From the NCBI GenBank assembly GCA_050296515.1, contig JBNKRJ010000064.1, positions 1-64,000 on the forward strand: a stretch of 64,000 nt of DNA, read 5' to 3'. The notes under the pieces are model-generated. The model saw nothing but the letters and a program-made list of their open reading frames with translations, had not been told where the DNA came from and ran no database searches. Below, piece after piece: positions 35,400-43,979 of this stretch. Positions within the stretch are counted from its first letter, which is position 1. Each line of letters begins with the position of its first letter. The position numbers and the translations under genes are program-made. Source of the stretch: NBLH01 sp050296515. GTDB taxonomy: Bacteria; Bacteroidota; Bacteroidia; Bacteroidales; NBLH01.

Positions 35400-36767
35400 T
35401 TAATAAGTAAGACAAAGCTTTGCTTTCCCCAACCTTACAGAGTCTTCTGGCTTAATCGCAGTTTTGGTGATTTTGAGATCATTTACAAACGTTCCGTTGG
35501 TGCTGTCGTTATCCTGAATATAAAATACTCCACCTTCGTTTGTAACTGTAGCATGATGGTTTGAGATAGTAAGATTAGCAATTAGGATATCATTATCACT
35601 ATGGCGTCCAATGGTTGTTCTAAGTTTTTTAAGATCAAACTTTTCTATTTGTCCATCAAGTTCAATTGTTATATAGGGTGTTATACTTCCATAATTAGTT
35701 TTCTTTGGGTCTAAAGTAGCTGAGATCTTACTGGTTTGTTCTTTTAGCTTCAGTCCAATTTGTTTTGAATGACCTTTTGAAATTTTCCTTTTCTTCCTCA
35801 GGCGTATCATATTAATTGTCAGCAGTATACTTAGTAAAAGAAGAAATATTATCACCAAAATAAAGACCATATCTTGTGATAAAAGACCTTCAGAATCAGG
35901 TTTTCGAAATGATGCTGTAAGTTTTTGATTTTTATAACTTAGTTCAAAAGAATTTATTTTGTTTGTTTGTTTTGTATAGAAGCTGAGTAAATAACTTTTT
36001 AGATTTGGAGTACCCATTGCACTTGTCAATTGTAATGAATCAAGCTGACTAAATGCAAATTGTAAAACTTCATGTTCGTTGAATTCTGATATTCTATCGG
36101 GTAATTCAATTTTCTTTAATGACACCAAATTTGCATCTGCTTTTGTTTGAAGCTCAGGCCAGTCATTAATAGTTGACTTTTTATTTTTAAGTAAAACAAT
36201 ATATTTCTGGCACGGAGCGGTACTTTTATTTTGAATAAAGTTTAATGCTTCGTTTATAGGACAGGAAAGGTCATTTATTGTGACAATTGTTGTGCCTGTT
36301 AATAAGCTGGTTTCAAACTGATTAATAAGACCTTTGAAGTCAGCAGTAAACTCAAAACTTAAAGGATGAATGCATTTATTGGCTTTCTCTTGATTTTCTG
36401 TAAAAATAACATTTAATAAATCATTCTTTTTCAGTCGCTCACTGGCATTTATTAAGATGTTGCTTATAGCTGATTTACTAACAGAATTTGTTAAAAATGC
36501 ATCGTCAACCAAAAAACATAACATGGTCAGCCGGCCTGTATACAACCCTGAATCTACCTTGTAGGCAACTGCTTCGTCTGATTCAAGAATCTGTAATTTT
36601 GAAAAGTCAACTGATTCACTTTCAGGAATTTCAATAGTGACATTAATAAAGGGATAACCACTCTGGTCAACCTCTTTAATGTTTATTTGCTGAGCTATTC
36701 CAGCTCTCTCAAACAAAAAAACAAACAATAAGATAGCTAATAAATTAATCTTCATTTTTTTGCTCAC
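35400..36767 (-). CDS. Transmembrane protein with extracytoplasmic domain and cytosolic FHA domain
   Basis: 455 residues: signal peptide (about 1-25), an about 270-residue exported domain that resembles a von Willebrand A fold (LTMLCFLVDDAFLTNSVSKS.., LLTGTTIVTINDLS), one membrane helix near 300-322 followed by RLRKKRKISK, and an FHA domain at the C-terminus (TTIGRHSDNDILIANLTISN, HHATVTNEGGVFYIQ, DNDSTNGTFVND). FHA domains bind phosphothreonine, so it could link an outside signal to a Ser/Thr kinase; none is seen here. The neighbour upstream is an OmpA-type protein. Confidence 0.8.
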   Translation of the reverse strand: MSKKMKINLLAILLFVFLFERAGIAQQINIKEVDQSGYPFINVTIEIPESESVDFSKLQILESDEAVAYKVDSGLYTGRLTMLCFLVDDAFLTNSVSKSAISNILINASERLKKNDLLNVIFTENQEKANKCIHPLSFEFTADFKGLINQFETSLLTGTTIVTINDLSCPINEALNFIQNKSTAPCQKYIVLLKNKKSTINDWPELQTKADANLVSLKKIELPDRISEFNEHEVLQFAFSQLDSLQLTSAMGTPNLKSYLLSFYTKQTNKINSFELSYKNQKLTASFRKPDSEGLLSQDMVFILVIIFLLLLSILLTINMIRLRKKRKISKGHSKQIGLKLKEQTSKISATLDPKKTNYGSITPYITIELDGQIEKFDLKKLRTTIGRHSDNDILIANLTISNHHATVTNEGGVFYIQDNDSTNGTFVNDLKITKTAIKPEDSVRLGKAKLCLTY

Positions 36768-37079
36768 TTAAAGTCTAACAGAGATTCCTAATTCTTAATT
36801 TACCTTAGTTAAAAAAGTACTTACCTATTGAAATAGCTCATAGGTCTAATAATTTCCTATTAACAAAGGTAAAGCTTTCTTAGACTTCCTCAAAAAATTA
36901 TTCAGAAGTAAAGAATTCAAAACTACCATAATTTCTTTATGTGTTTGCTGAAATTTCTTATTTAGAGAAGTTTACTTGTCACCGGAAAGCATAGTGACAG
37001 AATTCTTTGATTTTTGATAATGTTCTTTTTAATTGAAATCAGTAGATTATTTCAAAGAGTTTCATTACAATATTGCCAC
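36768..37079. other. Gene-free spacer between the FHA and OmpA-type genes
   Basis: About 310 AT-rich bases between two minus-strand genes. Nothing recognised. Confidence 0.4.
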
Positions 37080-38621
37080 CTAATTCTTCAAAATCGTAAA
37101 CTCCACCCTTCTGTTTAGTTGCCTGCCTTCATCCGTGTTGTTATCAGCAATGGGTTTGGTTTCCCCATAACCTTTTGCAATAATTCTTTTTTCAGGGATA
37201 CTTTTGGCAACCAAATATTCTTTGACAGCACTTGCCCTTTCTTCTGAAAGTTTCATGTTTGCATCAGCACCGCCAACATTATCAGTGTGTCCCGACATTT
37301 CAATTTCCAGTTTTGAATTGTCGTTAAGTACTTTTACTACACGGTCGAGTTCAGGATAAGATTCAGGTCTTAAGGTTGCATTCCCATAATCGAAAAAAAT
37401 ATTGTTTAATCGAATGGTTTGACCAATTTCAATAGGTGCCAGATACAAATCTTTTTTCACCTCCAGGTAATTCGTGACAGTGTCTAAATTTAGGTTCTCA
37501 GAAACTGATAAAAAATGCTCGGAAGTTGCCATAAAACCATAGTTTTTACCAGAAGGCAGAACAATTTTATAGCTTCCATCAACTGTATTTGAATAAGCAT
37601 ATCCTGCAATAATTCCATCAGGTAGTATTTCATATTGAAGACCAGCACTAATTGGTTCCTTTGTTTTCGCATTGTAAACATTTCCATAAACCAGAACAAC
37701 CGGGTTGGGCCTGTCTTCAGACTTCATTTTTATACGGACAATGTCGGATCCACCATGTGAGTCGCGTGTTGTAACCATATAACCATATTCTCCATTAGCA
37801 TCCAGAGTGAAATAACCATCCCACCCTTTCGTATTAATAGGTGCTCCCATATTTACTGGTTCTGACCATTTTCGCCAGGTATCATCCAGTCTGGTTGTTT
37901 TCCAAATATCCATATCTCCCAGACCACCATCTCTATCACTTGCAAAATAGAGTGTAACATTATCAGAGGCAATAAAAGGAGTCATTTCATTGGTTTTTGA
38001 TTTACTTATCGGAAACAATATCTTTTTTGGCTTTGTCCATTGATTTCCTTGCTTTAAAAAGCTGACATACAAATCATTCAATGGGCTTCCTTCGGTTTCG
38101 GAATAGTATAGTATCATGGTTTTTCCATCGTTGGCCATGGTTGCACCATGAAGTTGGCCACGCATCCTTTCATAAAAACCTTCTATTTCAAGTTCTTCTG
38201 GCCTTGACCATCCATTAGCTGTTTTTACACACATAGAAAAACCAATGCCATCAAACCTTTTTTTTGAGGTAAAAGTGCCCATAATCAGCATCCTGCTACC
38301 ATCTGGAGAAACCCAATACACAGAATTGGTATAACGGGTATTCATCAACCCTTCCTCATGTTGGGCCGGGCCCCATTCTCCATTTTTATCCAATTTCGAA
38401 AACCAAATATCCTTTGCGTCCTTATCTCTTTTGTACCTTGTGTTTAAAGGATGTCCAGATCTTACAAAATAAAGTGTCTTACCATCAGCCGAAATTACAG
38501 GAGCAAGTTCATGATATTTTGAGTTAACATTTGGTCCAAGATTTTCAATCACCCTATCATCCTGCGAATAGACTTTGAGCAATAAAAATGAAAAAATAAA
38601 GGCAACTAGAATAGCTTTCAT
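37080..38621 (-). CDS. PD40/WD40-like and OmpA-domain outer-membrane protein (PorE-like layout)
   Basis: 513 residues: signal peptide (1-19); PD40-type beta-propeller repeats (about 35-295: HELAPVISADGKTLYFVRSG, SVYWVSPDGSRMLIMGTF, EMTPFIASDNVTLYFASDRD, GWDGYFTLDANGEYGYMVTT); a carboxypeptidase-regulatory-like domain (about 305-390: VYGNVYNAKTKEPISAGLQY); and an OmpA C-terminal domain (about 400-510: SGHTDNVGGADANMKLSEER, GYGETKPIADNN). The order propeller-CRD-OmpA is that of the T9SS protein PorE, without its TPR part. It probably anchors an envelope complex to peptidoglycan. Confidence 0.85.
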   Translation of the reverse strand: MKAILVAFIFSFLLLKVYSQDDRVIENLGPNVNSKYHELAPVISADGKTLYFVRSGHPLNTRYKRDKDAKDIWFSKLDKNGEWGPAQHEEGLMNTRYTNSVYWVSPDGSRMLIMGTFTSKKRFDGIGFSMCVKTANGWSRPEELEIEGFYERMRGQLHGATMANDGKTMILYYSETEGSPLNDLYVSFLKQGNQWTKPKKILFPISKSKTNEMTPFIASDNVTLYFASDRDGGLGDMDIWKTTRLDDTWRKWSEPVNMGAPINTKGWDGYFTLDANGEYGYMVTTRDSHGGSDIVRIKMKSEDRPNPVVLVYGNVYNAKTKEPISAGLQYEILPDGIIAGYAYSNTVDGSYKIVLPSGKNYGFMATSEHFLSVSENLNLDTVTNYLEVKKDLYLAPIEIGQTIRLNNIFFDYGNATLRPESYPELDRVVKVLNDNSKLEIEMSGHTDNVGGADANMKLSEERASAVKEYLVAKSIPEKRIIAKGYGETKPIADNNTDEGRQLNRRVEFTILKN

Positions 38622-38672
38622 CAGACTTGATTGATTAAGTTACGTATCCAGAATTTAATTTACTATTAATTT

Positions 38673-39890
38673 TTATAATAGCAATAAGTGTTTTTTAGTT
38701 ATGTATCTAACCGGATACCATGAAGCCACAAAACCAATGCCAACAACAGTAAAGAAAACATAAACCAAATCCAGAGGTTGAATTTCGACAGGATATTGCT
38801 CAAGCATAAAATTACCTTCAACACCAACAAAACCAAATTTTATTTGAAGCCAGCAAATTAATACACCAAGTAATACTCCTCCAAAAGCCCCGAGGATAGA
38901 TATCATCCAACCTTCTAACAGAAAAATTTTACGAATTAACGAATTATCAGCCCCCATGTTTTGAAGTGTCACTATATCATCCTTTTTATCGATGATAAGC
39001 ATTGTAAGAGATCCTGTGAGATTAAAAGAAGCGATAATAATAATGAATGAAAGTATCAGAAAAATTGCCCACTTTTCAGATTTCATGATTTTGAAAAGAA
39101 ACTCGTGTTGCTGATACCTGTTTTTAACAACAAATTCATTACCTAAAATTGTTTCAAGTCGATGTTGAAATACTTGAGGAACAATACCTTCTTTAATTTT
39201 TATATCAATAGATGTAACTTCATCATAGTATTCAAGAAGTTTCCTGCAAAAATCAATAGGTACAATAATCAACTCAGAATCATATTCTTCCTGAAAAACT
39301 GAAAATACTCCAACGGGGTAGATTAACTTTGAATTAATTACATTAAGATTTGTAAGACTTGGTTTAGCATCTCTTTTGGGGGCTAATATTTTTATTGGTT
39401 TCACTAAACTTAAATTGATTCCCAGCCTGTTAGATAGAAGGTATCCAATTACAGCAAAGTCTTCGTACTTGTTTTTAAGCAGAAATTCACCATTTATCAT
39501 CATAGTATCTATGCCGCTTGTTTTATTAAAGCTGTCAGACACCCCCTTTATTCTTGCAATACCCTGTTTTTCATTGTATTCAAGCATGACATTTTCTTCC
39601 AGAACTTCTGTAAAGGAAGCAATTTCTTCCATATTGCTAATTTTTGCAATAAGGCTGTCAGTTGCAGAAAATACCTTCCCCTCGACAAGTGTTATTTTAA
39701 AATCTGGATCAAACGAACTGAAAAAAGTTTTTATAAGGCCTTCAAAGCCATTAAAAACAGATAACACAATGATAAGTGCGGAAGTGATTATAGCTAATAT
39801 TGTTACTGATAAAAAGGAAATCAGGTTAACCAGATTGGTTGTTTTTTTAGCAAAAAGATAACGCTTTGATATGAAAAAGGAGAGGTTCAA
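38673..39890 (-). CDS. FtsX-like ABC transporter permease (LolC/LolE type)
   Basis: 405 residues with an N-terminal helix (about 20-45), a periplasmic core domain (about 45-265) and three C-terminal helices (about 270-300, 318-345, 370-395), the LolC/E and MacB-type plan. FISKRYLFAKKTTNLVNLIS is the typical N-terminus. The partner ATPase (LolD) is not adjacent. A lipoprotein-export role is the most likely. It is separated from rbfA by 74 bases and is probably cotranscribed. Confidence 0.88.
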   Translation of the reverse strand: MNLSFFISKRYLFAKKTTNLVNLISFLSVTILAIITSALIIVLSVFNGFEGLIKTFFSSFDPDFKITLVEGKVFSATDSLIAKISNMEEIASFTEVLEENVMLEYNEKQGIARIKGVSDSFNKTSGIDTMMINGEFLLKNKYEDFAVIGYLLSNRLGINLSLVKPIKILAPKRDAKPSLTNLNVINSKLIYPVGVFSVFQEEYDSELIIVPIDFCRKLLEYYDEVTSIDIKIKEGIVPQVFQHRLETILGNEFVVKNRYQQHEFLFKIMKSEKWAIFLILSFIIIIASFNLTGSLTMLIIDKKDDIVTLQNMGADNSLIRKIFLLEGWMISILGAFGGVLLGVLICWLQIKFGFVGVEGNFMLEQYPVEIQPLDLVYVFFTVVGIGFVASWYPVRYITKKHLLLL

Positions 39891-39964
39891 GTTTTTTCAA
39901 TTTGGGTCATTGGTGTATTAGTCATTGGGCATTAGAGTACATGACTAAATCTAATGACCAGGTT

Positions 39965-40297
39965 CTACTTAAGCAATTCATTAATTTTATCAGCATGATC
40001 AAGTGAATCATCTATAAAAAACTTTAAATCAGGAAGTTTCCTTAGTTGATTTCGAAGCTTTTTACCTAACTCATATTTAATTTTCCCAGTATCATTTACC
40101 ACCATTTCTATTACTTTTTCAATCTCACTGACTGGAAAAATACTCAAATAGACACGTGCCACTGATAAATCAGGACTAACCCTCACAACAGTAACAGAAA
40201 TAAGTTTACCCAAATAATAAGTTGCTTTTTGCTGGAAAATTAAACTAAGCTCTTTTTGAACCAAACGCTCTACCTTTTTTATCCTTGTCGATTCCAT
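39965..40297 (-). CDS. rbfA: Ribosome-binding factor A
   Basis: 110 residues, KH-like fold, needed for 30S maturation and 16S 5'-end processing. Family signs: MESTRIKKVERLVQKELSLI, ISVTVVRVSPDLSVARVYLS, and RNQLRKLPDLKFFIDDSLD followed by HADKINELL. The length is normal. It lies divergent from the SprB-repeat gene and upstream of the LolC/E-like permease, a usual order in Bacteroidota. Confidence 0.95.
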   Translation of the reverse strand: MESTRIKKVERLVQKELSLIFQQKATYYLGKLISVTVVRVSPDLSVARVYLSIFPVSEIEKVIEMVVNDTGKIKYELGKKLRNQLRKLPDLKFFIDDSLDHADKINELLK

Positions 40298-40417
40298 TTA
40301 TAGTAAGATTATAAGCCAGGATACCATTCTTTGCCAAATTAATTTTCGATGATTCCCTGACTGATTTTCTGTAAATTTGCTATATTTAATCTTGCAAAAG
40401 TAAACAAAAAACCCAAC

Positions 40418-43081
40418 TTGAGAAGTTTGAAACTGGAAATTAGAAACTGGATATTTTTGTTGCAAAAACAGACACCAGTATGTTATAGAGCTATTTTGGC
40501 CCTGGTATTTATCATTGATGTAGTCATTGTTCATGCTCAATATAGTAGCAACGAATTCCCTGCTGTTGGCACAAATTTCATCATGGCCGTTTCTAAGGTT
40601 TCATCTCAAAAACAACTAGATATTAGAGATTTAGGCGATGATGTTTGGGATCTGTCTGTGTTCAATCCAACCAGCTTTGATACTTTAAGAATCATGCAAA
40701 AGAAAAAAACGCGTTATGGCAAGCGGTTTCCTGAAGCAGATGTTGCTGTTGTGACCAATCCGGTTGATATGGAATATTTGATTATTGATTCTGGAAAGGT
40801 ATACCTGGCTGGGCTGATCGGAGATTTCATGGAAAAGAAACTACCGGTGCTTTTGCGGTTTAAGGATAAGCTGCTTTATAAAAATCCTCATTTAAAACTT
40901 AATGAACATTATTCAGATACTTCAGATACATATTTTGTTTCACCATATTTTCATCATCCTGGCACAGATTCGATTAAAGCTGATATTGAGTACATTAGGA
41001 CAGGCAGGGTAGATGCATCAGGAAAATTAATTACACCTTTAGGGGAATACCAAGTCGACCGCGAAGTGATTTTTGTTGAGAAAAGGGTACGAGGTTACAA
41101 ACATTCAATGTTCGGTTGGACACCGGCACCTGAATATTCTTTAAACAAACATTTTACCATGTATCGATGGTATACTAAAGACAATAAACTCCCTGTAGCT
41201 GAGGCTTTTCTTAATATGGATGATAAGATTGAGTATGTCAGGTACCAGTATGATTCTCCACTTAGATTAGCCTTTACTGGTGAGCATGTGAATTGCAAAG
41301 GTGCCTCAAATGGAATGATTGATTTAACAGTGACAGGTGGTATTCCTGATTACAGCTATAAATGGACAAATGGAGCAATTACCCAGGATTTAAAAAATGT
41401 AAAAGCAGGTACTTATCGGGTGGTAGTTACTGATAACAGGGGTAGAACAATTTCCTCGTATTATACTGTTACAGAACCCCTTATTGCACTACAGGCAAAT
41501 CTTAATGTAAAACATGTAAGTTGCAGAGGGAGAAAAGACGGACAAATTAAACTGGAGATCAAAGGAGGGAAAACACCTTATGATTTTATTTGGTCAAACG
41601 ATTCTGTAAATGAAATAATAACAGGTTTAGGCCCTGGAAAAACATATGTTAAAGTTACTGATGCTGCCGGATGTGTAATTATTGACAGTGTTGAAATTAC
41701 TCAGCCAGAGTACAAATTAAAGGCGGATTTTGAGGTAACCCATGTTTCTTGCTACAATGGAAATGATGGGCAGGCAACTTTATTTGCTGATGGAGGAACT
41801 GCCCCGTACCGATTTCAATGGACTGACAATGATACAAGTAGGATAAAGATTGGTTTGAAAGCAGGTACTCATCAGGTAAAAGTGTTTGACAAAAATAATT
41901 GCTCGATAACAAAAGAGGTTTTGATAAAACAACCCGATAGTCCTATAAAGATAAGCAGTAAAATTGCTCAGGTAAGTTGCTTTGGCGGTTCGGATGGGAA
42001 AATTGAGCTTGAAGTCAGTGGAGGCAAACCTCCTTACAATCATTTATGGCAAGACAGTTCAGAAAGAAAGAACCTAATGGGAATAGTTGCAGGCAAATAC
42101 CAGCTAACTTTAACTGATAAAAACAATTGCGTAGTTAACGAAACGTTCATAGTTAGTCAACCAGAATCAGGCATAAAAGCACGTTTTACGAAAAAAGATG
42201 TAAGTTGTTTTAATGGAAATGATGGTGAAGTTAAAGCTTTAGTTTCAGGTGGTACACCAGGATACGATTATCAATGGACGAATGGGCAAACCAAAGATGA
42301 ACTAAAAAAGCTTATGCAGGGGAGTTATGTGGTGAAAATTACTGATAAAAAGCAATGTGTTGTATATGACACCGTTGAAATTACCGCTCCTGAACAACCA
42401 TTAACTGTTGATTTTGTCAAATATGATGTAAAATGTTACAAGGGAGGCGATGGCTCAATAAAGCTAATAGTAGAAGGAGGCACTCCTGAATATTCATACT
42501 CCTGGTCAAATAAAGCAAATCAGCGTGATATTAATGGCCTGAAAGCTGGGAAATACACGGTGACTGTAGAAGATAGTAAGCTATGCAAACTAAAAAAAGA
42601 GTTTGAGATTACCGAGCCCCAAACTGCAATTGAAGTTTCTGTTGAAAAGATTGATGTAAATTGTTTTGGAGAAAAATCTGGATCAATATATTTAACCGTG
42701 ACAGGAGGTATTCCTGATTATTCCTATAAGTGGTCTGATGGAAATGATGCACCAAGTATACTTGGGATTGGAGCTGGTAAATATGAGGTTGAAATTGAAG
42801 ATAGTAGACAATGCAAGAAAAAAGAAGTTATTGAGCTTATTGAACCATCAAAAATTACGATAGAATCAAAAATTACAATGCCTGATTTGGAAAAAGAAAA
42901 CGGGTCGATTACTATTGAGATAATAGGAGGCTCAAAACCTTTTCATATTGTTTGGGATGATGGGACACAGGAACTTGTACATAAAAATATAGGAACCGGG
43001 CATCACGATGTGCAGGTTACTGATTCAAAAGGGTGTACTGAGGTTAAAAATTTTGAGTTAGATGGAGAAAACAAAAATTAG
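40418..43081 (+). CDS. SprB-repeat cell-surface protein
   Basis: Up to 887 residues. No ATG suits the start: TTG at 40418 is given, and TTG at 40457 or 40460 would give a signal peptide (RAILALVFIIDVVIVHAQ). After an N-terminal region of about 250 residues, seven clear SprB-type repeats and one decayed repeat of about 65 residues follow (residues about 290-880), each with V(S/N)CxGxxDG.., GG..PY.Y.W, L.AG.Y.V.(V/I)TD. and C. They resemble SprB, the gliding adhesin, but are few. A T9SS C-terminal signal was not recognised. Confidence 0.85.
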   Translation: MRSLKLEIRNWIFLLQKQTPVCYRAILALVFIIDVVIVHAQYSSNEFPAVGTNFIMAVSKVSSQKQLDIRDLGDDVWDLSVFNPTSFDTLRIMQKKKTRYGKRFPEADVAVVTNPVDMEYLIIDSGKVYLAGLIGDFMEKKLPVLLRFKDKLLYKNPHLKLNEHYSDTSDTYFVSPYFHHPGTDSIKADIEYIRTGRVDASGKLITPLGEYQVDREVIFVEKRVRGYKHSMFGWTPAPEYSLNKHFTMYRWYTKDNKLPVAEAFLNMDDKIEYVRYQYDSPLRLAFTGEHVNCKGASNGMIDLTVTGGIPDYSYKWTNGAITQDLKNVKAGTYRVVVTDNRGRTISSYYTVTEPLIALQANLNVKHVSCRGRKDGQIKLEIKGGKTPYDFIWSNDSVNEIITGLGPGKTYVKVTDAAGCVIIDSVEITQPEYKLKADFEVTHVSCYNGNDGQATLFADGGTAPYRFQWTDNDTSRIKIGLKAGTHQVKVFDKNNCSITKEVLIKQPDSPIKISSKIAQVSCFGGSDGKIELEVSGGKPPYNHLWQDSSERKNLMGIVAGKYQLTLTDKNNCVVNETFIVSQPESGIKARFTKKDVSCFNGNDGEVKALVSGGTPGYDYQWTNGQTKDELKKLMQGSYVVKITDKKQCVVYDTVEITAPEQPLTVDFVKYDVKCYKGGDGSIKLIVEGGTPEYSYSWSNKANQRDINGLKAGKYTVTVEDSKLCKLKKEFEITEPQTAIEVSVEKIDVNCFGEKSGSIYLTVTGGIPDYSYKWSDGNDAPSILGIGAGKYEVEIEDSRQCKKKEVIELIEPSKITIESKITMPDLEKENGSITIEIIGGSKPFHIVWDDGTQELVHKNIGTGHHDVQVTDSKGCTEVKNFELDGENKN

Positions 43082-43140
43082 GAAGTTTGTATTAGAATGT
43101 AATGCGTTAATTTTACCAATAAATTTTTATTCACAAAACC

Positions 43141-43401
43141 ATGATGAAAGTACGAAAAGCTACACCAGAAGATATTAAACAAACAGCGGATTGGGAAACA
43201 TGGGGCAAAGAACCTTCGGAGTTTCCCTGGCACTACGATGAAAAAGAAACTTGCTACATTCTTGAAGGAGAGGCTGTTGTAACTAACAAACAAGGCAGCC
43301 AGATTTCGTTTGGTCCAGGCGATTGGGTTGAGTTCGAGCAAGGTTTGTCATGTACTTGGAAAATTAGTAAAACAATTAACAACCGTTACATGTTTGGTTG
43401 A
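43141..43401 (+). CDS. Cupin-domain protein (Cupin_3 / DUF861 type)
   Basis: 86 residues forming one small cupin barrel. Signs: WETWGKEPSEFPWHYDEKET, CYILEGEAVV with the conserved Glu, FGPGDWVEFEQGLSCTWKI. This group includes (S)-ureidoglycine aminohydrolase-like and EutQ-like proteins; the substrate is unknown. It ends with a stop at 43399-43401 that overlaps the alternative TTG start of the next gene, but ATG 43413 is the better start for that gene. Confidence 0.85.
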   Translation: MMKVRKATPEDIKQTADWETWGKEPSEFPWHYDEKETCYILEGEAVVTNKQGSQISFGPGDWVEFEQGLSCTWKISKTINNRYMFG

Positions 43402-43412
43402 AACTTATTACA

Positions 43413-43889
43413 ATGAACGAAACATCTAATCTTAAACAAGTTTTTACAAGCCTGAAAATTATTTATTTGGGCTTAATCATGGGCCAAATAACCGTTATTG
43501 CAATTTTCCTTTTTCTTGTGTACTCAGGCAGCTCGCCAGGGATGGACGATCTAAGTAATATTCTTTTGTTTGTTGCATTTTTACTCGTTGCAGGTGCTGT
43601 TTTTGCTTCAAACAAAATTTTCAATCTAAAGATGAGCCAAATTGATGAAGGCAATTCACTTGAATATAAATTAATTGAATACAGAACCAGCCTTATTATA
43701 AAATTTGCAGTTTTGGAAGGTCCATCGCTACTCTCAGCGGTTTTCTTTTTTATGACTGCCAATGCGTTATTTCTAATTTTTTCGATTTTGATTTTAGGAT
43801 TCTTTTTTATTTATCGACCTTCAAATAGTAAAATTGCAAGTGATTTAAAACTGAAAGCAAATGAGGTTGATATTATCAACAATCTTTGA
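43413..43889 (+). CDS. Hypothetical membrane protein
   Basis: 158 residues from ATG 43413 (MNETSNLKQVFTSLKIIYLG); an in-frame TTG at 43398 adds five residues. Four membrane helices: about 14-38, 49-69, 95-114 and 116-132. A family was not recognised. Probably in one unit with the upstream cupin gene, 11 bases apart. Confidence 0.7.
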   Translation: MNETSNLKQVFTSLKIIYLGLIMGQITVIAIFLFLVYSGSSPGMDDLSNILLFVAFLLVAGAVFASNKIFNLKMSQIDEGNSLEYKLIEYRTSLIIKFAVLEGPSLLSAVFFFMTANALFLIFSILILGFFFIYRPSNSKIASDLKLKANEVDIINNL

Positions 43890-43910
43890 GTAAAGATAGT
43901 AATTTCAAGG

Positions 43911-43960
43911 TTAGTTTGTCAGGTGACAGCACTTGGCTAAGAAATTTATGACTCGTTAGC
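43911..43960. repeat. Degenerate family 3-like hairpin segment
   Basis: GTTTGTCAGGTGACAGCACTTGGCTA resembles half of the family 3 element, with GTCAGG/CCTGAC now broken. It lies downstream of the 43413 gene. The relation is weak. Confidence 0.35.
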
Positions 43961-43979
43961 CCTGACATAATATTAAAGA

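Noticed and set aside
37490..37699. Frame on the same strand within the PD40-OmpA gene
   Set aside because: Alternative frame of a well-supported protein; no independent evidence.
39897..39964. AT-rich words (GTCATTAG type) resembling 50809-50860
   Set aside because: Short simple-sequence similarity, no ends or stems in common.
40418..43081. Possible CRISPR or DNA tandem array because of regular repeats
   Set aside because: The regularity is in protein units of about 65 residues with divergent DNA, typical of SprB repeats and not of short identical repeats with spacers.
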